64,000 nt of DNA from Gymnogyps californianus (lineage: Eukaryota; Chordata; Aves; Accipitriformes; Cathartidae), in NCBI RefSeq assembly GCF_018139145.2, contig NC_059478.1:30441001-30505000 (forward strand). Direction: 5' to 3'. Position 1 is the stretch's first letter; each line of letters starts with the position of its first letter. Both the position numbers and the translations under genes were made by a program. This document shows positions 59,086 to 64,000 of this stretch, one piece after another. Under the pieces are notes generated by a model that did not search any database, had not been told where the DNA came from, and saw only the letters and a program-made list of their open reading frames with translations.

Positions 59086-61549
59086 AAAAAAAAAAAGTAA
59101 ACTGACCCTATTCTAAAATCTTACAGAGATTTGTTGGCAAAAAAAGTATACATCCATAAAAAGCAGATTCTGAGTTTGCACCTGAAAAAAGATCTTGCAA
59201 ATGTTTACTTCGCAAAACATCTCTTTCTTCTATTCCCACCCTTAAATCTCCTGTATGCCAGCAGTAATTTAAAATATTTATTTGCAAGTTGTTATTTTTA
59301 AATACAGGTAACAGGTCATATGCATTACTGTGGCTGCTGATAAAATATCCTTCTAGAAAAGTAGGGCTTCCATAATCTCCACAGACTCTACCTTTAGAAA
59401 GAAGTCCTAGGACACCTTAAAGTCTCATTCCTTCTTAATTGGGCTTGTACATCTACTTTCTTATGCATCTGAATAAAATACAAAGATGATAGTTAGCTAA
59501 GAATTCCTGTAATTATCAAGAAGTAAAAGTCCAACAAAATACTGTTTTCTGTGTCTTTCCTTCTTTGTGGTATTACGGTGCCTTCTGTGGGCCAAAACTT
59601 CATTTAAGTCTACCATCAGAGGTAGGAGGGAGAACAAGCATTCAGTGGGTCTAACCAGGAGATTTCTTTATGCTTTGGAGGCAAGGACTGAGCTGATAAT
59701 CTATAGTAAAAGTCCATCAGTAGATCAGAAAGGTCCTCCTTGTGGTAGGTCAATAAAGCTCACTCCAGCACTGTACAATTTGTTTACACAGCAGGTCTGG
59801 TTTAAGATTGTCAAGTTATTTTTTTAGAATACTTTCATACGATCTTCATGAATGGTCACTGTTGTGCTACTCACTCAGATCTCCAGAAACAGGAGTCGCA
59901 ACAAGAGATCTGATTACCCATTGTTGAAAACAAAACTCTCTCTTCTGTAGTGGAAGTAACCATAGGCACTCTAATCTCCTTAGCTCCACAGGTGGCTGCC
60001 GGTGTGATCTTAAATGGCTGTCTTCCAAGCAAATGTAATTTGGTCTAGACCCCAGCAGCCAAATCTTTCTGTGAAAACTAGATCTATAGCAATGCGAAAC
60101 TCTTCAGCAATTGCGTGGCATACAGTATGCATATGTCCAGCAACGTATGTCTAACCTACCTGTACATAAACAGCTCTCCTATCACTGCCTTGTTTAGGCC
60201 TAGGTCCAATGACAAAACATTCTGCTAATGAAAACAAAACATGACACTCAATCCTGCCTTCCCACTGGCTGAGAGTGAAATACTGCCTTGCAAAGAAGTA
60301 GTTATTGCCACCATTTTAATGATGACAAAATGATACTTTGATTCCAAAAGCTAATCCTTGGCTTGAATGAAGGTAGCTAATCCGTCTGTTGTGTCGCTTG
60401 TGTTCAGAGAGGAGGTTTGTCTTTATTAGGCTGTAATGTTGACTCAGATACTCATAGGAAACAGCTTCCTTATCTATTCCAACAGCCAAAATTAGCATAG
60501 ACACAGAAGTGGTGCTCTCATACTGGGAAACGTTATAGGGCTCATCCTCAGAAACAGCTATTACAGGATTACAGAACATTTTCTACTTTTAAATGCATGT
60601 AAGATAGCAGGAAGGGCAGTGACTTGCATTCATTCTCTTTCTGTCAGGCCAATACAGCTCTACTCCCTGCTCTCACTAAACCAAAACCTTTCAAGAAGCA
60701 GAGCAGACAGGGCCTCTGGGAGCTCCCTCCCAGGCTTCAAGCTTTGCTGAAGAACCCTAGCCCTGGCCTGCTGTCCTTAGGCTAGTGTAACTTGGCTGAA
60801 CTAACTTCTGCAAATGCACTTCAGTACTGACCCAACCAGAGGCTGTTATTATTCAAGCCCCCAACTTCCACTGAACACAACAGCTAATATTAAGTCAGAC
60901 TTCAAGGCAAGTACCATCTTCAATGTTCTCTAGAGACATCAATGAATCTGCATGGAGTCCAGGGTAATATCAGGGTAGCTAAGACTTCCTGCCTTTTACA
61001 AGTGATGGACTGGAAGCAAGGAGACTTAGTAAATCAGTCGAGGACAGGCTGCAGGACTGTGTTCAGAATAATGCTCTCCCTCAAGTTCACAGTCCTCTCC
61101 AGCTGCCTCTCCTTGTGTTATGCCTCAGAATGCTTTATGAACTATCCAGGAGGGTTTCTGAAGAGAAAGGATGAGAGAATTTTGTTCTTAAGGAAGTACA
61201 TCTTCATCCAAACTTGTGCAAAAGTGGAACGGTACTGCTAGGGACCAGGGTAGGGAAGGGAGCTGCTGCTCCAAATAGTCACATAATCAAGACGTCCAAA
61301 TGAAAACATGCAGTTGTAATGGTTGCCATTTCTGCTTGCTAATTTTTCCCCTGTTACTGCATACATAACTCAGCCTGCCTGACATGCATATGTACATGAC
61401 AGTTTTGTATTTGCCAGAACACTTAAAAATCTTTCTATGGTCAAAGCATCTCCAGGCCCCTACTGAGATGCAGTACCCTTTGTTTAGATAACATACACAA
61501 GGCTTAAAGACAGTTCCTCCCAAAGGAATTTAAAGAAGTGGGTGAGGGA
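59086..61549. other. Non-coding stretch, no gene seen
   Basis: Unique sequence. Frames of up to 99 codons (60942-61241) and a minus-strand frame of 87 codons (60316-60579) have no family resemblance. No RNA gene or TE body recognised. Confidence 0.6.
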
Positions 61550-61682
61550 GGGAAAGAGGACAACTGAGGCACAGAGAGTTCAAGTAACGTGTTCGCAGTT
61601 GTACAGCAAGCCTGGAGAGAGTTGGGAATTAAAGCCAGACCTCCCAAGGCCCAGCTCAGTGCATTAACCACTAGACCCTCTT
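61550..61682 (-). mobile_element. MIR-type SINE, reverse orientation, well preserved
   Basis: On the plus strand it reads AACTGAGGCACAGAGAGTTC, AAGTAACGTGTTCGCAGTTG, TACAGCAAGCCTGGAGAG, GTTGGGAATTAAAGCCAGAC, CTCCCAAGGCCCAGCTCAGT and GCATTAACCACTAGACCCTC. This is the reverse complement of the MIR order. On the minus strand that order is an A-box-like TAGTGGTTAATGC, then a B-box-like region near GGCTTTAATTCCC, then the TGTGACCTTGGGCAAGTCACTT core and GTGCCTCAGTTTCC. It is the best-preserved MIR in the window. The internal RNA polymerase III boxes are degenerate and it is probably inactive. Confidence 0.8.
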
Positions 61683-63952
61683 TCCTGAAAAGCCTACTCC
61701 CACTTTCGCTTGCATAGCAAATTGGAGCATTGAACCAAATACTTGGCACTCAGCATCAATACTGATGGATCACTTAACTTCCCGATACCTCAAATCATCA
61801 CTACACACATCGTGGTCTCTTGCTCCACAATATACACAATATATAGTCTATTTTCACAAAGCCACAAGTAATTGTTGCTTCATCCGTTAAGAGTATTTTG
61901 GCAGAACAGAGGTTTTTTGTTTTGTTTTTGTTTGGAAATCCTGCCAAGAAACCCTCTTTGGTGGACAGTAACACATTTAGGGACTTGTTACATTACAAGT
62001 TAAAAGGAAAACTTGATTAAAAATTATATTCAACAGAATGGAGTTGGCTGAAGAATCGCAGCATCAAAGAATGGGACTCCTTCCCAGTAAGGCCAAAGTT
62101 ACTGCCCAGAGTCCATGGCAAACAATGGAAGTATTCATCAGAAGTAGTGCACCTTCCCCGCTGAATGTTTGCAAGAGCACAGAAAAGCAGAGCTGGCCGT
62201 GGTATCAACAGGCTAACTCTGTCTTAGAAAAAAAATACAGGCTAGAGTCAGTCACAATGTCCACAACATATTTCAAATTTCAACTGTGCTTCACAAGATC
62301 AGACAGATCATGTTTCCTAAACAACTTAAAGAGTTAGCTCACAGGGCTTCCAAAAAAGCTCTTTAAGGAGAAGTGAACCCCTGAGAGTTTTACATATATC
62401 CATGTATATACACACAGAAATACCTAGCGTAAATTTTCAAGGCTTTCAGGAGACCTGCATACATATGCTGGGCTGCCAACATGAGCCAAAGCCCACAAAA
62501 CCCAACTTTAAGAGAGAGTAAATACTACAGCCCTGTTTCACTGCTGGAACAGTAGACAGCGGCTTATCACAATTGACCTACTGACCTGCGGATCTACAGG
62601 TCACGGAAACCTCTTGAGATGGTCTTCTATCTTGTTGCTGTCTTTCACTGTAATAACAAGGGAATGATTTGTATTCAAGTACATACAAGATACTCTTGGA
62701 TTGGAATATTCCCTTGGTTTAAAATGGAATGTAAGCCAGCTGCAGGTAATATCAGCAGTCACCAGCACTGAGCTGCAACAGCTCCATCATCTCAGTAATC
62801 TAGCCAACTCCTTTCACATTGTGGTTTAACCACAGATGCTAAAAATACTTCTCAATGGGGGTGAATTTAACATTGAAAGGGAAGAAAGACAACCATCATC
62901 TTCTGAGTTTACAAGAAGGCACAACACTTCTGTGGATACTCCTGCAGGTATGTTACCTGTGGGTTGGAATGTCATTTGCTTCTCAGTCATCAGAAGAAGC
63001 CTACCTCAGAGACAAAGCTGACCTTGAAGAGGAATCAGTTGGTGAAATACTATGGTCCCTTCCTAGCTGGTGACATCTGTGAAAAGACCCAGTTCCCTGC
63101 ATCATACAAAGTCAACGCTGCTGTTGGGAGCCAAAGCAAAGGATCAAGGATTGAAAGATTCATGGGAAGAAATCTGCTCTCCTGCTTCTATGACGGAAAG
63201 CAAATGCTCCAAGTCTACACAAAAATGCAATGGATTACTGTATTGACCTGTCAGACCTTCCATGTGGATACATGGAAGACTGAACTGCTATACTGCCATT
63301 ACCACACTGCTTTGTGCATTACAGACATGTCTCAGCTTTGCTTATCTGTCCATGTGGTCAAATCACCACGGCTTAACAGCTGAGCCATTCTGTCTGTTCA
63401 TGGAGTAAGTATTTTTAGCCTGAAGCAGGTGTGAGATCATTCCTCTCAAATATTTTTTCCATGGTGAGCCAAAGTAAGTTACATTGTCTCCCCTTTCCCA
63501 CAGGCCAAGAGCACAGTAGGGGACAGTCATCACAGTGTAGCTGGCACATGAGAATTTTTATTTTGCAAAAATGAACAACAGTTATAAAAGCCGAAGACTT
63601 TCATTGTCCCCTGTCCCTGCAAAAAAACCCTAAATTTGTCTAAAAAAACCAAACTTGTACATTAAACAGGGATGTCTCTGGCCAAACAAAGTCATAATTT
63701 TAACCTGTGGTTAAAAAAAAAATGAACAATTTAAGTGACCAAAAAACATTACATTATACAGAAATTCCAAGCCAACACAAAGAAGAGAAAACAAAAAACA
63801 AAGAGCACGAGCTGCTCTCAATGGCTCAACTCAATGAAAACTGTGGGTGTAGTATGCGAACACTTCTTCACAGCTCTGCTCTAAATGGAAGAAAACACAG
63901 CTTTTAGACATGTAACACCTGAACAGCAACTGGTCTAGTCCCAACTCTCCAT
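61683..63952. other. 2.3 kb of non-coding sequence, no gene seen
   Basis: The longest open frame of the window (139 codons, 62964-63383, plus strand) lies here. It overlaps two other forward frames and has no recognisable domain, so it is not called. A-rich runs occur at 63712-63722. No TE body recognised. Confidence 0.55.
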
Positions 63953-63987
63953 CTTTTTTTTTTTTCTTTTTTTCTTTTTTTCCCCCC
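63953..63987 (+). repeat. 35-base pure pyrimidine tract
   Basis: An uninterrupted C/T tract of T-runs separated by single Cs ends in C6. On the minus strand it is a purine tract. It may adopt triplex structure and is likely to vary in length. The window ends shortly after, so its context to the right is cut off. Confidence 0.8.
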
Positions 63988-64000
63988 ACAAAGCTGAGTT

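Noticed and set aside
62964..63383. Open frame of 139 codons, the longest in the window
   Set aside because: No recognisable domain or motif, overlaps two other forward frames, no gene context. Frames of this size are expected by chance in 64 kb read in six frames.
1..64000. Bacterial, phage or viral origin; CRISPR arrays; operons
   Set aside because: There are no long genes, no regularly spaced direct repeats and no ribosome-binding-site-led frames. CR1 and MIR remnants place the DNA in an amniote nuclear genome. No retroviral LTR or coding remnant was recognised.

Overview
This window looks like about 64 kb of non-coding nuclear DNA from a bird. The clearest marker is a CR1 retrotransposon 3' end at about 17.2-17.39 kb. 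It carries the avian-type end (GATGATCCTTGAGGTCCC) followed by the octamer tail (ATTCTATG-type units) that is typical of CR1 elements. Older CR1 copies, MIR-type SINE remnants and many short relics of ancient amniote repeats fit the same placement. Several very old repeats can still be read by eye, which would suit a slowly evolving lineage such as a ratite, but that is only a guess.

I found no protein-coding gene, tRNA, intact rRNA, CRISPR array or prokaryotic feature. Open frames are short (139 codons at most), lie on both strands at the density expected by chance in AT-rich DNA, and match no family I recognise. The window is therefore either a gene desert or the inside of one or more very long introns. 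The sequence alone cannot decide between these.

Layout. 0-9.4 kb is mostly unique sequence with two ancient repeat relics, a poly-A run and a striking pair of hairpins near 3.25 kb. 9.4-11.45 kb holds two minus-strand CR1 fragments of different ages. 11.4-17 kb has an old sauropsid/amniote repeat (13.54-13.80 kb), a GC-richer stretch near 12.6-15.7 kb and another ancient relic at 16.9 kb. The youngest CR1 is at 17.2 kb and a MIR remnant at 22.2 kb. 24.9-34 kb contains a recognisable ancient inverted-repeat-type element, an A9G14 tract, two further fragments of the 13.5 kb repeat family and a possible 5S-rRNA-derived SINE relic at 32.9 kb. 34-55 kb is largely unique, with a MIR relic at 42.0 kb, a plus-strand ancient CR1 at 49.4 kb and short relics. 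At 55.15-55.82 kb lies the only protein-like sequence I can identify: a decayed hAT-type transposase (DUF4371/ZMYM-like) with in-frame stops, a frameshift and an apparently substituted acidic residue. 55.8-64 kb is again unique, with a well-preserved minus-strand MIR at 61.55-61.68 kb and a terminal pyrimidine tract.

The repeat and pseudogene names rest on recognition of family sequence from memory. No alignment was run.
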